Positions 47,289-60,356 are shown, numbered from the stretch's first letter. The stretch: 64,000 nucleotides of DNA from Adiantum capillus-veneris (GCA_014529385.2 CM043966.1:91122587-91186586); one strand, 5' to 3'. The notes: a model not told the origin generated them from the sequence alone. A program made the numbers and translations.

Positions 47289-49320
47289 AACTCCCACTTG
47301 AAGGCCAACACAGTCTAAGTGACCTGGTATGTACAACCGTGAAGCAATCTAGTGGCTTCAACCTACACCCATCAACTCACTGCAATGTGTAAACCGCTCC
47401 AAAGCTAAGCCTTTTGTCAAAGCATCTGTTGGGTTGTCGTCAGTGTGTACCTTGTCCAAATCAATGAGATTTTTGACGAAGAAATTTCTCACAAGATGAT
47501 CTTGACTTCAATGTGTTTCGATTTGGAGTAAAACACGGGATTCCTTGCCAATGCAAGAGCACTCTGACTATCACAATATATCACTGGAATCTCATCAATG
47601 CTAAGATTTCTGACCAAGCAAGATAACCATACAGCCTCTTTACTTGCATCCGACAATGCAACGTACTCTGCTTCCGTAGTGGAAGACGACGTACAATCTT
47701 GAAGACATGACCTCCAAGATACTGCTGCTCCAGCAAATATGAAGACATAGCTAGATGTCGATCTCCTATTGTCGACACAACCCACATAGTCTGCATCCGC
47801 ATAGCCCATGATGGATGCATCATTGTTTCCAAAGCGTAAACACCTGCCGACCGTACCTTTGAGGTACCTAAGAATGTGCTTTCACTGCTTCCCAATGCTT
47901 GTTGCCAGGATTTGCCATATATCGGCTCACTACTCCCACTGCAAAAGTAATGTCTGGTCTTGTGGCCACCATAGCATACATGAGAGTGCCCACTATCGAA
48001 GAATATGGTACCTTAGCCATTTCTGCTTGCTTAGCATCAGATTTGGGTGCATCTTCCTTGTTGAGTTTCAAGAATGCCTGCATTGGGGTACTCAATGCTT
48101 TCTCCCCTGTATATTGAAACGGTGCAAAACTTTCTCAATGTATGTTTCCTGGGATAACTCAAGAATACGACGTTTGCGATCCCTTTTGATTCGCATGCCA
48201 AGAAAGTGTGTAGCATCCCCCAAATCTTTCATTGCAAAATTGTTTCTAAGTGTTTTCTTCAAGTTGGCAATCTCCACAATGGATTTCCCAGCTATAAGCA
48301 TGTCATCAACATATAGAACTAGAATGATCATCGAGCCATCATCTAGCTTTCTTGTGTACAAGTAGTGATCCTCTTCACTCCTTTTATACCCTTGAGACCT
48401 CATACATGCATCAAATTTATGATACCACTGCCTTGAACCCTGCTTTAAGCCATAAAGTGCCTTTTTGAGCTTACATACTAGCTCTCACGAGATGCGTTCT
48501 CATGAACAAACCCTTCAGATTGCTGCATGTAAACATCCTCATCGAGATCCCCGTGAAGAAATGTTGTCTTCACATCCATTTGCACAAGTTCCATGTCCTC
48601 AATCGCTACAAGACCAAGTACGGTTCTAAGTGTTGTCATTGACCACAGGCGAGAAGATTTCATCAAAATCGACTCCCTTTTGCTGTTTGAACCCTTTGGC
48701 TACAAGTCTAGCCTTGTACTTTGGATTTGGATCACCTGAGGTAAATTTCTTCTTGTAAACCCATTTGCAAAGGTAAAGCTTTCGCATCACTTGGCAGTTC
48801 TACCAAGTTCCAAGTGTCATTAGCCAGAATCGAGTTATACTCAGTTTCCATAGCCTGCTCCCACACTTCACCACATCATCCGTAATCATGGCTTCTTGGT
48901 AGTAGCTTGGCTCATTGCAATCGTTCAACATGATATAATCAAGACCTGGCTCAAAACGTGCAGGTGGACGAGAGACTCTAGTAGACCGTCTCACTCCTTG
49001 ACCATTGCTATCAGCTCCCTGTGGACCATTGCTAGTGGAAAGTACATCACTAGCCCGTTGAGTTGATTTCACTATCTCTGAGGCAACATCCTCAAAAGTG
49101 ACTCTCCAAACCTCTATTTCCTTGATAGGTTGTTTATGTATCTTTGATTCATAAACAAAGATACATAAAGATCACATCTGAACTAAGTGAAGATCACATC
49201 TGAACTACGGATGACTCGACGAGATTCCGGGTGCCAGAGATGATATCCCATCTCTCCGTCTGCACCATATCCAATGAAAATACATTTGTTAGTTAGATAC
49301 ATTACACTTACATTCTTAAG
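47289..49320 (-). pseudogene. Copia fragment D: integrase end, RT and RNase H
   Basis: RNase H (47,809-47,489): YADADYVGCVDNRRSTSSYV, STTEAEYVALSDASKEAVWL. RT (48,666-47,868): VQMDVKTTFLHGDLDEDVYM, LYVDDMLIAGKS, DLGDATHFLGMRI. The integrase end and linker lie at 49,310-48,800 (VRRSTRVSRPPARFEPGLDY). There are several frameshifts (near 48,095, 48,475 and 48,780). The gag, protease and integrase core are missing. A 20-bp tandem duplication (GAAGATCACATCTGAACTA) lies near 49,165-49,215. It is related to Copia C but is an older, separate family. Confidence 0.85.
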
Positions 49321-49329
49321 CAGTCAACC

Positions 49330-50240
49330 TTGGGAAGACTAGGATTACGATGTTTAACACCACTCCACATAGAGTGAGGAGATTTGCACCTCACTTCACT
49401 TATGGCATAGGACATACTGGAGTATGTGGATTTGTACACTTATTTGGGAGTGCTTTTCTTTGGTCCATCCTTTTCCTTGAGAGGGGTTACAAATGCTTCC
49501 TTGGTTTCTCTAAAGAGGATGTGCTCACATGTACAATTTAAAAGCCTCGCACAAATTGGCCTTTTGATACTTTAGGCACTTCTTTACTATATGGAGTACA
49601 AATATGGGGTACTGTAGACATATTAGAGTATGTGGATTCATATACTTATTTGGGAGTGCTTTTCTTTGGTCCATCCTTTTCATTCAGAGGGGTTACAGAT
49701 GTTAGCCTGACTAGAGGCTATGCTTCCTTGGGTTCTCTAGAGAGGATGTGCTCACATGTATAGTTTCAAGAGGATGTGCTCATATGTACAGTTTCAAGAG
49801 CCTCACACGAAGCTTTGTCTTTTTCACACTCTAGTCACTTCTTTACTATATGGAGTACAAATATGGGTCCTCATAGCCATAGAAGATAGAGACACACATA
49901 TGATGGTTGGAAATCTATGGAGAGACCTTTGGTCACCATGATTTCTAGGATGATTTGCAGCAAGGTCTAAGTCTCACATGAGATTATCAACATAGAGCTT
50001 GGTGCAAGTTCCATTACAGTTGAGGAACTCAATAGATTTGTTTCGTTTATACATAGCTTGTGGGAGCTTCTTGCTTGGATAGTAGTGGAGCCATCAACGC
50101 AATTATCTAGTGCTCAAAATACTAAATTTTGGTATGCACAAATTTTAGCATGGTTTGATATACATGGATCGTAATGAAATGGCCTATGAAATTTGAGAAT
50201 AGCAGAGTTAAGAGAATTAGAGTGAGCATTTTCATGAGAC
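49330..50240 (+). pseudogene. Decayed ORF2 fragment of the LINE copy 1/2 family
   Basis: MFNTTPH, APHFTYG, the YLGVLFFGPSF-like segment, LERMCSYVQFQEPHTKLCLF and SLLYGVQIW match the region after the RT in LINE copies 1 and 2. It is internally duplicated (about 49,400-49,560 against 49,620-49,790). It shows that the family had older insertions in the opposite orientation. Confidence 0.7.
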
Positions 50241-50760
50241 TACTTAGAGAACATAGAGGGTGAACTTAATTAGAGCTAGAAACATTACCATAATACTTAA
50301 TTAACTTGACATGAACAATACTTTTGCAAGAGAGAGAGTTAGATAATTTGACAACAGTTGAGGACCGGATTTATGTGGAGCCGGTTCCCCCTTTAATAGG
50401 CTTTTGTATTATAGATTCTCCCATCAAGAGAGACTTGGTACTATACAATATTTGTGTTCCATCCCTGGACTCAATCCCAAGGCCTCAAACACCTTCAAAG
50501 GTGGAGATAGCTAGCGGGGAATGAGGGTAGGAAGGAGGAAGAAGAAACATTCATAAGAGAAAGAAATAGTTCCTCACTTATCATTGCTCTTTTTTCTTAG
50601 CATAGCATAGTAATGGAGATGAAGAAGATTTGGTGTAGGCTCTCAACTTCTCAACAAGCTTGGAGAAGGAGATGGAGCTGTTGCACTTTGACTTCACACA
50701 ATGAGAGTGTGTAGGTGTGGATGGGAGAGTATACCCTGCAAGCAAGCCCCCTAGTTGCTT
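50241..50760. other. No gene recognised
   Basis: Sequence between the LINE fragment and the TIR element. A 66-codon frame at 50,324-50,524 has no recognisable features. Confidence 0.4.
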
Positions 50761-51452
50761 GGGTCGACCCCCGGGGGATTCACTCTATATACAAACAGGA
50801 CGCCACCTGCGAGCAGAAAAATTTGATAAAACCCCTATATACGACTCAAAGTAGGGAATATGACCCCCCTTTCTACGCTTATACGACAATTAATGAAGAA
50901 ATCTATCATACCCCTTTCTTACATATAAGATTTGGGCTTGACATGATCTAACTGAGTAAAACTAGTCAAATTAGCATAGTGACTGGCAACGTACTAAGGA
51001 ACCACTTCTGTTGATAACTAGATGTATCCTCAATGTGTTTTAGTTTGACTTCCAAACTATGTGCCCGATCAGTCTGTACTCTAGCTATTTCTCCAATTTT
51101 GACCCATCCAAAGCTAGTGTAAATTAACCTTGAACTTCTCCAAATCAAGCCTTATCTCTATGACCGCCTTGATGCAAAATTTGATGTGTGACCTAATAAA
51201 AAACTTCCCCTAAATTTATTTGAGTTCTAATGGCATATTGGTGACCAATCGTTACAACAAGTAATCAACCGGGTCAAGTCCCCCGCCCCCCATAAATATG
51301 ATACCCCCCTCTCTTATTTCTAAGCTTGGGAGATAAATTATTGGGGGCCTACCCCTAACTTATACGCTTATGTAACTTGTAAAAAAACCCCCCTCCCCTG
51401 CACTTACGTGGTGTAATAAGTTTTCCATGGTGAATCCCCCGGGGGTCGACCC
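50761..51452. mobile_element. 692-bp element with 23-bp terminal inverted repeats
   Basis: The ends are perfect inverted repeats of 23 bp beginning GGGTCGACCCCCGGGGGA (50,761-50,783 and 51,430-51,452). The interior is AT-rich with several short CCCCC runs and codes for nothing obvious. It resembles a MITE. I find no clear target duplication, so the superfamily is open. Confidence 0.6.
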
Positions 51453-52676
51453 CTGTTTCTAGCTCATGCTTTTTGCTCATTGGCTCTCTCAAGCCTAGCC
51501 AATCACAAGCCTGGGTCAAGTCAAGCAGTAGAGGTAGTCTTTGAACAAGTGTCCCCGTTTTCTCTTTGAGAGAGAGGGATCGATAAATCCTAAAAAATTA
51601 ATTTAATTAGCGAAATCCTCATTGGACCTCTCTAAGGATCAACCAATAGGCTTTGGACACTCCTTGAGGGAAACCTAGCTAGGGGCTTGATATGTGTCCT
51701 TCTTGCCTCTTGAGCAAGGGGTGCCCTTTGGGAGAGAGATAGAAGTCATCCAACCATCCCCCCTACTTGCATGGCTTGCCCCCTCCTTTGTAGGGTTGCA
51801 TGTTGATTTTCAGGCCCAAGCTACTTGGCCCCCTACTTGCTTAAGCACCTAGTTATCAAGCATAGGGTTAGTAAGAGTATGGCCACTCTCTCTCTACCAT
51901 CCACCTAGCTTCAAGGGCTTGCCCCCTCCTTGTAGGGATCTACTTGGACCTTCAAGCACATGCCTAGATTAAGTTGCACCTTAGTTATCAAGCATCTCAT
52001 GCACTTTTAATTATCAAGCACCTCAAGAATAGGCCTAGCTTAAACCTAAGGTCTAAGGACTTTTACAACACAAACCTTTGTAAGTATTTAATGAAGCTAA
52101 CCCTAAGGTATTTAAGGTCCATTGGTTAGCCTTTCTCTTTGACATATCATCTCTCCTTTGGAACCCTTTAACCTTGTCCTCGTGTTGAGATAGATCCATA
52201 AGTACACGTCTATATTCTAACCCTTGTTTTGGTCTATTCTCCCACATTAGTTAATCCGTTTAATATGAGAAAATCATTTGGGTTGGTTAGAAATAGATTT
52301 TATGACATTTCCTCTCTCTTGAAATCATAGTCGTCATTGACTATGAGGTAGAAGAGATAAATCCTTAGCCATTAGTTGATCTTTCTTAGCGGGTAGAGGA
52401 TACCTTTTTACCCTACGACATCATTCCAAGATGGATGACTCATCCATTTGGTGCTTGGGAGACGTAGCTGCCGCCGCAAGCATGTCTGCTCTTTAGTCCA
52501 TTTCATTCTCCCAAAGTAGAGTGAAAAATTCTTCTTGGTGTTTGAGAGACGTTGTCATCACAAACATGATTCTAAGCATGCATACTATTTAAATTTGTGC
52601 ACAATAAAAAGAGAATTAGTCTTATAAGACAATTGATGATTTTAAAGAAACATATTCATTTGCTTACTCTAATGTA
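51453..52676. other. No gene recognised
   Basis: Non-coding sequence with recurring GCCCCCTCCTT...AGGG and AGTTATCAAGCA phrases (about 51,780-52,020), suggesting decayed local repeats. Confidence 0.4.
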
Positions 52677-52999
52677 GCATTGTAAGCATTGACAAGGTTC
52701 ATACTATCCTTAAGCTATATTCCTTGCATCCATCTAGCATCTTCAAAAGGATAATTTTAGACTTAATAAGATACCATTGGATAATCTTACCATGTTGTAG
52801 TACCTTGTCTTCATGCCGAAGGATGGCTTCAGGTTGTAGCATTGTAAGCATTGACAAGGTTCATACTATCCTTAAGCTATATTCCTTGCATCCATCTAGA
52901 ATCTTCAAAAGGATAATTTTGAACTTAATAAGATACCATCGGATAATCTTACCATGTTGTAGTACCTTGTCTTCACGCCGAAGGATGGCTTTGGGTTGT
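52677..52999 (-). repeat. 161-bp tandem duplication in the Ty3 element
   Basis: GCATTGTAAGCATTGACAAG to AGGATGGCTTxxGGTTGTAG is repeated in tandem (52,677-52,837 and 52,838-52,999). It duplicates the end of the integrase chromodomain-like region and what follows it. Confidence 0.8.
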
Positions 53000-54034
53000 A
53001 GCACTTCTTCTTGGTCTTCCATCTCAGGAGGGTCTTCAATAATTGGTTCTCTTGGTGGCTCTCCTTTGTAGGGCTTAAGTAGGCTCACATGGAAAGCATT
53101 GTGTATGATCCAATGGTTGGACAGCTTGAGTTGGTAAGCCATGTCATTGATTTGCTTCAAGATTTGAAAAGGACCATAGTATTTTTTTGCTAGTTTAGCA
53201 TAATACTTTTGATGGCCCGTAAGATTTTTGCCCATCGTTTGCCTCAATCGAGCCTTGGGAAACTTAAGTAAGACCCAATCATTTTGTTTGAATGTTAAGA
53301 CCCTTCTATGCTTATCAGCAGAGCAGAATTTTGCCTTTGTTGAGAGATGTATAAAGCCTCCTTAATCTTTTGAAAAGATTCTTGTAGGTCACGACTATAC
53401 TCATCAACAACGAAGATCTTCCCATGTACTTCTAGTAGCAAGGGACTTTTGGGTCTTCCCTCTATGATCTCAAAAGATGCCTTTCCCGTAGTAGTATGGG
53501 CAATATTATTGTACGCATACTCTACAAGGGGGAAGTACTTCTTCCATTGTGAACATTGATCTACTTTGATAACATAAGTCTTTAGTAGATCGAGAATTGT
53601 AAGATTGGCTATCTCACTTTGGCCATCCGTTTTTGGGTGTGATAGGCCGAAGAGAAATTCAATCCTAGATTTTCAAAGAGACCTTTCCAAAAATTACTGG
53701 TTATTCTAGGATCTCTATCTGACACGATGGATGTTGGTAATCCATGGTGTTTGAAAAGTTGGGATATGAAGAAGGTTGCCATTTGGTGTGTCTTAATAGT
53801 CTTTTTGATAGGAATAAAGTGTGTGTGTTTGCTAAACCTGTCGACTATTGTCCATATTCCCGTATTCCCATGGATAGACTTGGGTAATCCAAAGATAAAA
53901 TCCATGGATATACTCTCGCATGGTGAATTAGGGATTGGAAATGGCTGGAGTAATCCAGATTGCTTCCCTCTATCATACTTGGTCTTTTGGCATACCACAC
54001 ATTTTGAAACATACTCTTGTATGTCTACTTTCAT
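52861..54034 (-). pseudogene. Ty3 integrase with chromodomain-like end
   Basis: The integrase zinc/core part (54,034-53,609) has CVVCQKTKYDRGKQSGLLQP, SISMDFIFGLP, VDRFSKHTHFIP and IVSDRDPRITSNFW. The C-terminal part (53,247-52,861) has KLAKKYYGPFQIL, HNAFHVSLLKPYKG and PKAILRREDKVLQHGKIIRW, a chromodomain-like segment typical of chromoviruses. At least one frameshift and a damaged GVAER-equivalent (HTQKRMAKVR) show that it is inactive. Confidence 0.85.
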
Positions 54035-54233
54035 GGTAGGCCAATAGAAGTATGTCTCTACTCCTCGAAGAGTAGGTTGAATACCTACTCTACTCCTCGA
54101 AGAGTAGGTTGAATACCTCTATGCCCCGCATAGGGAGGAGCACGGGATGCATACATAACTTTCTCATGAAGGGAGTGGGTAACAATAGCCTATTTCCATG
54201 GAGAAGATAACCATCCTGTAAGGTGAATGGTTC

Positions 54234-55500
54234 TTATTTCTTCCCCAATGCAAGGGTTGACATTATGTCTCTAAATCTGGGGTCAGTAGCATACTCATCT
54301 ATGATAGAAGATAGATCATTGTGAGTTGCTATAGACACCGCATTAACTCTTGGTCGTTGTGAAAGTGCATTCGCCACTTGGTTATGCTTACCAGCAATGT
54401 GAGCAATATGGAAATAAAATTTTTTGCTCACCTCATTTGTGGAAAGCTTGGTTTGCGTCATAAAGTACTTGAGACTTTGGCGGTCCGTGTGAAAAATAAA
54501 TGGAGTCCCCAATAGATAGTGCTTCCATGTGTTAGGGCATGTAGAACAGCTAAAAGATTTTTTTTGTATATGCCTAAGACTCGTTCATCGGCATTGAGCC
54601 TTCGGCTCTCATATGCTATGGCATGCCCTTCTTGAAGCAAAACTGCTCCAAGGCAATCACCACAAGCATCACATTGGACCTCAAATGGCTTTGAGAGATC
54701 CAAAAGCATAAGGACTGGTTGGGGGGTAATCTTGTTTTTGAGCTTTGTCAAAAGCATTTTGATCTTTAGAAGTCCATGAGTACTTAACGTTCTTCTTTGT
54801 TAAGCATGCAATGGTCCAGAAATTTGAGAGAATTTGGCTATGAAGCGTCTATAGTATGCACACATCCAATAAAGCTTCTTAGCTCATGTATATTCCTTGG
54901 ATTAGGCCATGCATTTATTACCTCCAACTTTGATGGATCCATATGGATACCATCTTGAGAGATAATGTGACCTAAGTATTGAATCTCTTCAAGGAAAAAT
55001 TCACTCTTCTTTTGATTGATAAAAAGATTGTTCTCCCTGAAAGCTTGAAAAATTATTTAGAGGTGTTGCTTGTGTTCCTCCAAGGACTTCGAGTAGATGA
55101 TGATATCACCAAAGAACACTCCAGTGAATTTGTGATAGGGTCTAAAGATTTTCTCCATTAAACGATTGAATGTGGTTGGTGCATTAATCAAACCAAAAGG
55201 CATGACTAGATATTCATAAAGACCAAACATTGTACGGAACGTGGTCTTTATGATATCTTCATTCGCTATCCTTATTTGATGGTAGCCACTTTTAAGGTCA
55301 ATCCTATTGAAGTAGGTAGATCCTTGTAGCTTATCCAACATATCTTCTACCCGTAGTACATGAAATCTATTATTGATAGTGATATGGTTTAGTGCTCTAT
55401 AGTCCACACACATGCGGTATGTACCATCTTTCTTTTGCACTAAAAGCACTAGAGAACAAAAGGGAGAGGAGCTAGGCCTCACCATCCCTTTGTGTACCAA
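54234..55500 (-). pseudogene. Ty3 reverse transcriptase and RNase H
   Basis: RT (55,500-55,057): MVRPSSSPFCSLVLLVQKKD, RMCVDYRALNHITI, RIDLKSGYHQIRI, MPFGLINAPTTFNRLM and VFFGDIIIYSKS. The first Asp of the catalytic pair is Gly (codon 55,108-55,110). RNase H (54,757-54,234): FEVQCDACGDCLGAVLLQEG, IAYESRRLN, FIFHTDRQSLKYF and HIAGKHNQVANALSQRP. Frames break near 54,500 and 54,770-55,050. Confidence 0.88.
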
Positions 55501-56004
55501 TTCCTATACTTGCCTCATGATCTCATCTTGTTGAGCTTGGGAAACTCGATAGGAGGCTTGTTAGGTAGTGAACTTCCTGGTAGGAGCTCAATTTGATGGT
55601 TATCACCCCCTCATTTTGGAGGTAAGTCCATAGGGATATCATTAATTAACACATCATGGAATCCATTTTAAAAATTAGACAAGTCTAATTCTTCTTGATT
55701 CCTGACACTTTGCTTTGTTAAAACATTGACATCATTTAGAGACTCTTTGACAAAAATCATGTATGTAAAACTGAGCTTTTAATTGACTTATCAAAAGCAA
55801 GTGAATTTACAAGTGGTATAGTACAACCGGACTAACCAACATCTATATACATGCTCTTTTCCATGTAGGTGAAGTAGATTCTCCTTGTAGGAAACTTCAT
55901 GTTGGAAGCCATAGCCCCTAGGATAACATCCTCATGTTGGAGAGGAGAGATAAAAAAGTCTTCTTTGTCGACGTAGCTTTGGACATGAATCCTCATCTTC
56001 TCAA

Positions 56005-56549
56005 TCAACGGAGGCTTGCTATCCCTTGAAAGCTCCATTGGCAGTTAGAGTATTCTCCCATCTTGAAAGCTTGAACACCCAACTTAGTGGCCAACTTCGT
56101 TGATATGAAGTTGTGAGTAGAGTTAAGGTCAAACAAGATGAAGGCATCATGCTCCCTTACCTTTCCCCAAGCATAGGAGAGAGGCGATCCTTTGCAATGA
56201 GCTTCCTCTTTTGGAGCCTTGATCGTGGAAGCTCTAGGAGTCTCATTGCGGGCATTTCTCTTGGGGCAAGAGCATTTCCATGTCCTTGCTCCCCACACTT
56301 ACATTTGTGGTCCTTACAAAAAGCTTCAAGCTCTTTAGGAGAGAGTTTATTTTTACCATTGTAACCTCCCATCTCCTTGGACCGATTATTGTTGTTGTTG
56401 TTGGAATTGCCTCGGAAAGAATTTTGGGCATTGTTTTTTCCCTTTTCATCACGTTTGTGTCTGCTTTCCATGGGCTTGGAATTCCTTCGTGTTTTTTTGG
56501 CTTCAACAAGGTTCTGGAAGGTAGAGGACATCATGTGAAGATAACACAA
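56005..56549 (-). pseudogene. Ty3 gag end and protease remnant
   Basis: There is an Asn-rich linker, a degenerate knuckle CKCGEQGHGNALAP, and then HDAFILFDLNSTHNFIS, a protease active-site region in which the Gly after DL is Asn. Between this and the RT, further fragments lie at about 55,830-56,040. No LTR for this element was found on either side. Confidence 0.7.
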
Positions 56550-56559
56550 ATCAACAGTT

Positions 56560-58339
56560 CGTCAATCGGATGCTCGATCAACGAGATGCAACGGATCAAA
56601 GTTTGAGGCAATTTCTTGAGATAAAGTATCAGATGAACTTTTTGGTGTTTGGCGGCCTCGATTGGCAGGCCTGGCAAGATCGACATGAGATGAGGCCTGG
56701 GTGACTCAAAGCCAACAATGAGGCCTTCTAGTGGGGCTGTACGGTTTGGGTGCATGGTTCCTAAGCAGGGAATGGCAGGGCAGACAAGTGGGGGAAAATA
56801 ATGGTTTTGATGGGTGTTCAGGGGGTTTTTGAGGCCTTGGAAGCAGGCCTGAAAATTGCAGGGCACCCTTACCCATCCGAGGGAAGGGAAATTTTCAAGA
56901 GTGCCCGTCCCAAGGGAAGGGTTGTTTGGCATTTCGATCTTCAAAATGAAGGGCAAAATTTTCCCTTCCCTTCGATCAAATATTTACCAAAAATTAAATT
57001 TTTTCGCATGTGTTTTTGAACGATTGTAACTTGTAAAGAAAATTCTAAAGTACAATGAGAAAGGGTGCACTTTTGAAACATTGCGTAGCAGTACTAAAAA
57101 TCATTTTCTACAAGATACACAATGAGCAAGAGAAGTAGTAAGTTGTAAATGGAACATGCAAATACTTGGAACTTGAAATGACTTGCAATGCAGCTGCAAT
57201 GACGACATCATATATCTTGATTTTTGTTGGGATTGCCGTTTGCTAGAATTGTAACCATGAAGAGTCTCCTCCCGAGTTACAAACCTCCCATTTTGAGATC
57301 ATAAAGTTATCGCTATCACTATTCTGTCTGTGAAGCTAGGGTAGACATCTCTTCAAACTTCAGCTTCCAAGTTCCCTCTTAAGTCGTTCTCATCCCCTAA
57401 GAATCACCAACGACAAAAAATAAGATCCTCATAATATTATATAACAACATAAACTATAGCATTCTAATCATTACACATGGTGCCATCTTAAAAATGATGA
57501 AGTGATAAGTAGGGGTTCCTATAAATAGGCTTTGGGAGCATGCCTAACAAACCAGGAGGCTAGCACTACGTGAATCATGATTTGTGAAGGAGCCTTGAGG
57601 CTTGAAGGACCTTTGCAATCGTAGACTCTGGAGTCATTTGGACTCACAACCTAGAGGTTTCCCAAGGGACTCTCGAGGGGAGCTTGCAGTTCATGGATAA
57701 TGGGAGAGTGCTAGGAAATTCTGGAATCTAGAGCTTTAGTTGATCATGAGTCTGAGCCCGTGTAAGAATCAATCAATATTTGAGAACAACTTTAAAAGAT
57801 TTTGCATAGCAAATCAAATTGGGGAGCATCAAGAGTGCTTAATCTTTACTCTCTCCGTAATTTCCTTCAATATGGCATTATTCTGCCATGCTTTGAGTTA
57901 ATCTCTAGTGTACTTACCTTCTCTCTTTTTCCAACCCACTAGCCTTGATTACATGGTATCCCTCAAACCTCCTCATCTCACTTGGAACTTGGATATAGAA
58001 GCTCTGTGTCAGCAATTGGTGGACGAGAGAGACGAATGACGAGACCCGTCATTCAAGCCTGATGCCTTCATTAGAAAACTTGCGAGCAATTGAACATTCA
58101 ACTCTCAAGTTCAAACTTCATATTTTGTTGCCTTTACAGTCTGCCCAACACGTTAAAATTCCCTATATTAAAAAGCATACTTGAAATTCCCTATATTAAA
58201 AAGTACACCTTAACTTTTTTTAAGGTGTATGGCAATGCATGCTTGCACAACCTACAAAATCAGATTCTATACTCATTAGTGACTCTCAAAGTCCATAGAA
58301 CATCCTCTAGGTACAAGTCCAAAAGTCACAATGTCAAGC
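56560..58339. other. No gene; GGGAAGGG-type repeat motifs
   Basis: Motifs of the GGGAAGGG/CCCTTCCC type recur at 56,880, 56,914 and 56,973 and again at 58,381, 58,413, 58,446 and 58,503, at about 30-bp spacing in both orientations. The two clusters lie on either side of AT-rich sequence (57,000-58,330) in which I see nothing. Confidence 0.45.
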
Positions 58340-58888
58340 ATTGACATGATTAATCTCTGCAGGGCATTTTGAAAGGTTGCCCTTCCCTAGGAAGACCTTG
58401 CAAAAATATGCCCTTCCTTGTGGCAGGGCCAGTCGAGCAACTTGTCCTTCCTTGGGAAGGGCTATTATAAATTTGCCCGTCATGTGCAGGGCTAGCAGCA
58501 AAGGAAGGGTTGCAATTTTCGGCCCTGCTTGGAAGGCAATGCTGAGCAATGGTTTTGGAGTATGTCTTCTCAAATTGAAGATGGATATACCCAAAGCTCC
58601 ACAACTTTAAAGACCAGATTCTCTAAAGTGCCAACAAAGGAGCAAGCATGGGCTTCATTAAGGAGACTTCAACAACATGGTGAAGGCTACTATGCTTATG
58701 AGAAACATTTTTCTCATCAATGGGCAAGATGTGGATTTAAATCTACTTTTCTTGATTATGTGAAGATGGATCAATTTATTTCCAGACTGTCTTCTTTTCT
58801 GAAGACAAAGGTTACTTGTAGTGAACCCTCTACCTTTGATGTAGCAGTGCATGCACCCCCATTAGGGGGTCGTTCCCGCACCCTTTGA
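58340..58888 (+). pseudogene. LTR-retrotransposon gag fragment
   Basis: EGNAEQWFWSMSSQIEDGY, TTLKTRFSKVPTKEQAWASL and YEKHFSHQWARCGFKS match the retrotransposon gag core (A-x-x-W-(F/Y) region). It ends abruptly at about 58,850. It runs opposite to the Ty3 pol remnant, so it is a different element or an inverted piece. Confidence 0.55.
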
Positions 58889-58978
58889 AGGGATCCCTTT
58901 TGAGAGAAAGTCAAAACCATAAAAAAAGAAACAATTAACACTTTTTTATTTAATATTTGATATAAAATCAAAATTTGA

Positions 58979-60356
58979 TTATTTAGATAAGATTAAACTT
59001 ACATGTTGTAGACTTCTGCACGCATTTTCGAACTCCTCTTGAGAGATCATTTGATTTTCAAACAACCAACACCAAGTTTGATACTCGGTATGGTTCTCTC
59101 TATATCTCTGCACTTCTCTGGTCGGGCGACTCATGGTAATGTTATACTGACAAAAAATAGCAACCAATTAATTAAATGAAAAACATTAGATTTTTTACAA
59201 TAAAACTAATATTTTTACTTACATATTTGTCTTTCCAAGCCGTTTTTCCTCCCGAACCATAATGCGTAGGAGTCTGATGGGATCTGGCCTCAACTTGACG
59301 CGTATACATCCTCGCACCAGTTGCCCTTTCGTCCTTTTTCTCGCCCATAGCGGTCTCCCACTCCACATCATGGACATTTCCTAGCCGATAGCTATGCTCT
59401 GGAGACTCCATTGTCTTCTTTGCCGCTCTCCTCACACTAGATTTTTTGTTCTTCAGAAATGTTTTGACATGCTCTTGCAACCATTGCCTTGAGAATTGTT
59501 GCCCCTCAGGGTTGGGGAAACGCATGTGCATGGTTGTCTCTATATATGTGAGGTTGTAGGGATCTTGATGATCAAATTTGAGAAAACAATTGATATATGT
59601 GGAGTGGATTAATTGGTTGACGTGTGTGCGGAATCTCCTGCCCTGTGCTGTCCCGAGATCCACCATACATCCTCTATGAACCTGGTAGTATAACCCACGA
59701 GCATCTGGTGAAGGCATGTCATGGTCCTCATCTTCTGCTGGAGCACGAAGCAGTGACTATGGAGGAGAATCTGTAGTACTTCCCCCCTCCCCCCCCAAAA
59801 ATAACAACAACTAGCTCCGCTCCCTCGTCGAGATCGACCGGCGCTAGCGCGCGAGCTGTCCTGATGCCGACTGCCAGTAGAGCGCCGACGTGAATCTGGG
59901 ACAGAAGGTGGGATAGGTGGACGCCCGTGGCGTCGGACCCTGTGGCGTCGCACCCAACGGCGTCGGACCCTGGGGCATTGGACCCTGTGAAGAAAAAGTT
60001 GAACCTGGAGCTGTAGCTAGAAAACTCTGCAGGTATGGAGTGCCACCAGTCGGAGTAGAGACCTCTGATAATCCAAAAGCTGCTAGCTGCGCCGGTGAAT
60101 AGCGCTGTGTAAGGGTCTGCTATGAACCTAACCACTCAGCCCGAAGACGCAATGCCCTCTCCACATCTGGATCGGTCACAGGTACGGCAGTGGACCCACC
60201 TAGAGCGTCCCGAAACCAGCCGAACCCTGATGATGACTGCTGAGGCGACGGCTGTGAATGATAGGCAGAGAGAGCGTCGAGATATGACATCCCGTCTGCC
60301 ATGAAATCCTCAATGCTGTGAAAGCGTGGTGTGGAAGAAGAAGACATGGTCTGCAT
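58979..60356 (-). pseudogene. Second (accessory) ORF of a CACTA-like unit
   Basis: An ATG at 60,356 opens a frame MSSSSTPRFHSIEDF... to a TAG at 60,120. The same frame continues into Pro/Gln/Gly repeats (QGPTPLGATPQGPTP). Then come a shifted Arg/Ser-rich stretch (about 59,950-59,800), a well-formed 180-codon part (59,717-59,172; RRFRTHVNQLIHSTYINCFL, MRFPNPEGQQFSRQWLQEHV, HYGSGGKTAWKDKY), an apparent intron, and SRPTREVQRYRENHTEYQTW (59,140-58,979). The layout resembles the TNP1/Ptta-type second protein of En/Spm elements, which binds subterminal repeats, but the match is by pattern only. It is transcribed away from the palindrome array. Confidence 0.45.

Noticed and set aside
59728-60135. 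Alternative minus-strand protein overlapping the CACTA accessory ORF
   Set aside because: It is an overlapping frame of the accessory ORF with no recognisable features; the Pro/Gln-repeat and Arg/Ser frames look more like the real coding sequence.
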